A DNA stretch of 19,518 nucleotides from Cyclostephanos tholiformis (Eukaryota; Bacillariophyta; Thalassiosirophyceae; Thalassiosirales; Thalassiosiraceae), in assembly GCA_036939975.1 (NCBI GenBank), contig JALLPB010000410.1, positions 1 through 19,518 on the forward strand, given 5' to 3'. Shown here in pieces: positions 19,171 through 19,518 of this stretch. The notes under the pieces were generated by a model. That model had not been told where the DNA came from. It made no database searches and saw nothing but the letters and a program-made list of their open reading frames with translations. A program made the position numbers and the translations under genes. The stretch's first letter is position 1, and each line of letters starts with the position of its first letter.

Positions 19171-19518
19171 TGGGGTTTTTTAGTCGACGAGGCTTTTCCC
19201 CATCGTTAATATAACGTTATTTAATAGTATTTTATCATCCTATCATCTTATCATTGAAGTATAGCACCGTATCAGATCATTTCGGCAGCGGCCATGGTCA
19301 TTACGCATTTAACTTGATTATTTTTTGGCGGGAGCCCAAAAAAACATACCGTATGCTACGTAGGAATTAAAATGTCCGGACTATTGACTAAACGAACAGC
19401 TAAAAAAAAACGGGGATCTGTTGTAGGGGGGGTCTTTTGCCCAATCCCATCCAAAACCCAGCTAGGGCTGATCCAACAACAACCATACCATCCATATTGC
19501 ACTTGGAACATTGGTCAT
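19171..19518. other. 3' part of transposon and right flank
   Basis: No gene. It holds the transposase 3' untranslated region, the palindromes CTACGTAG (19356-19363) and GTCCGGAC (19374-19381), an A-run at 19402-19410, a G-run near 19427-19432 and then unassigned flank to the window end. Confidence 0.6.
19373..19411 (-). repeat. Candidate right terminal inverted repeat
   Basis: TGTCCGGACTAT at 19373-19384, then TGACTAAACGAACAGCT and nine A. Inverted, it matches 16001-16036 exactly over 12 bases and loosely beyond. Confidence 0.45.

Larger units (their letters stand above)
16001..19415 (+). mobile_element. DNA transposon with DDE transposase
   Basis: An element of about 3.4 kb whose only gene is the transposase at 16269-19170. 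The boundaries are provisional. On the left, a T-run (16004-16010) is followed by ATAGTCCGGACA at 16025-16036. On the right, the exact reverse complement TGTCCGGACTAT at 19373-19384 is followed by an A-run (19402-19410). GTTTA-type words in between also match roughly, which fits diverged terminal inverted repeats of about 40 bases. I could not find a clear target-site duplication. The left end is about 120 bases upstream of the selenoprotein-like gene, in the opposite orientation. The rest of the element looks recent, because its coding frame is nearly intact. Confidence 0.6.

Overview
The window looks like nuclear DNA of a photosynthetic stramenopile, most likely a diatom. The reasons are short GT-AG introns (63 to about 230 bases, often with GTGAG donors), a bipartite plastid presequence with a Phe at the predicted cleavage site (ASAFAP type), GAC/CGA trinucleotide tracts inside coding regions, and a transposase type that I associate with diatom genomes. 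The assignment rests on these features and on memory of the families, not on a search.

Layout. 148-2187 (+) is a single-exon DPH1, an iron-sulfur enzyme of diphthamide synthesis, swollen by low-complexity insertions. It converges on 2912-4450 (-), an unrecognised protein with two F-box-like helical repeats and an acidic tail. 4451-10523 is poor in genes. It holds small hairpins, a decayed minus-strand coding region at 5984-7946 broken by about three frameshifts and five internal stops, and a long AT-rich, CpG-poor stretch. A tRNA-Arg(UCU) lies at 10524-10595 (-), only 92 bases from the start of a four-exon gamma-glutamyltransferase at 10688-13528 (+), predicted to be a type II membrane protein.

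The most notable gene is at 14506-15877 (-). It has three exons and encodes a plastid-targeted thioredoxin-fold protein of the PRXL2/FAM213/SelU type. An in-frame TGA sits exactly at the first redox position (U-P-F-C), so I call it a probable selenoprotein. Without recoding, the reading frame would stop after 151 codons, just before its conserved domain. I could not identify a convincing SECIS element by eye.

About 120 bases upstream of that gene begins a DNA transposon (about 16001-19415). It has a three-exon DDE transposase gene (16269-19170) that is intact except for a one-base frame shift at a run of 15 G. Its flanks share palindromic motifs and an inverted 12-bp match that may mark diverged terminal repeats.

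The genes do not form one pathway. Gamma-glutamyltransferase (glutathione turnover) and the plastid thiol/selenol protein both belong to redox metabolism, but nothing in the sequence links them. Two mobile-element states can be compared here: a nearly intact CpG-containing copy at the right, and an old CpG-depleted coding remnant in the middle.
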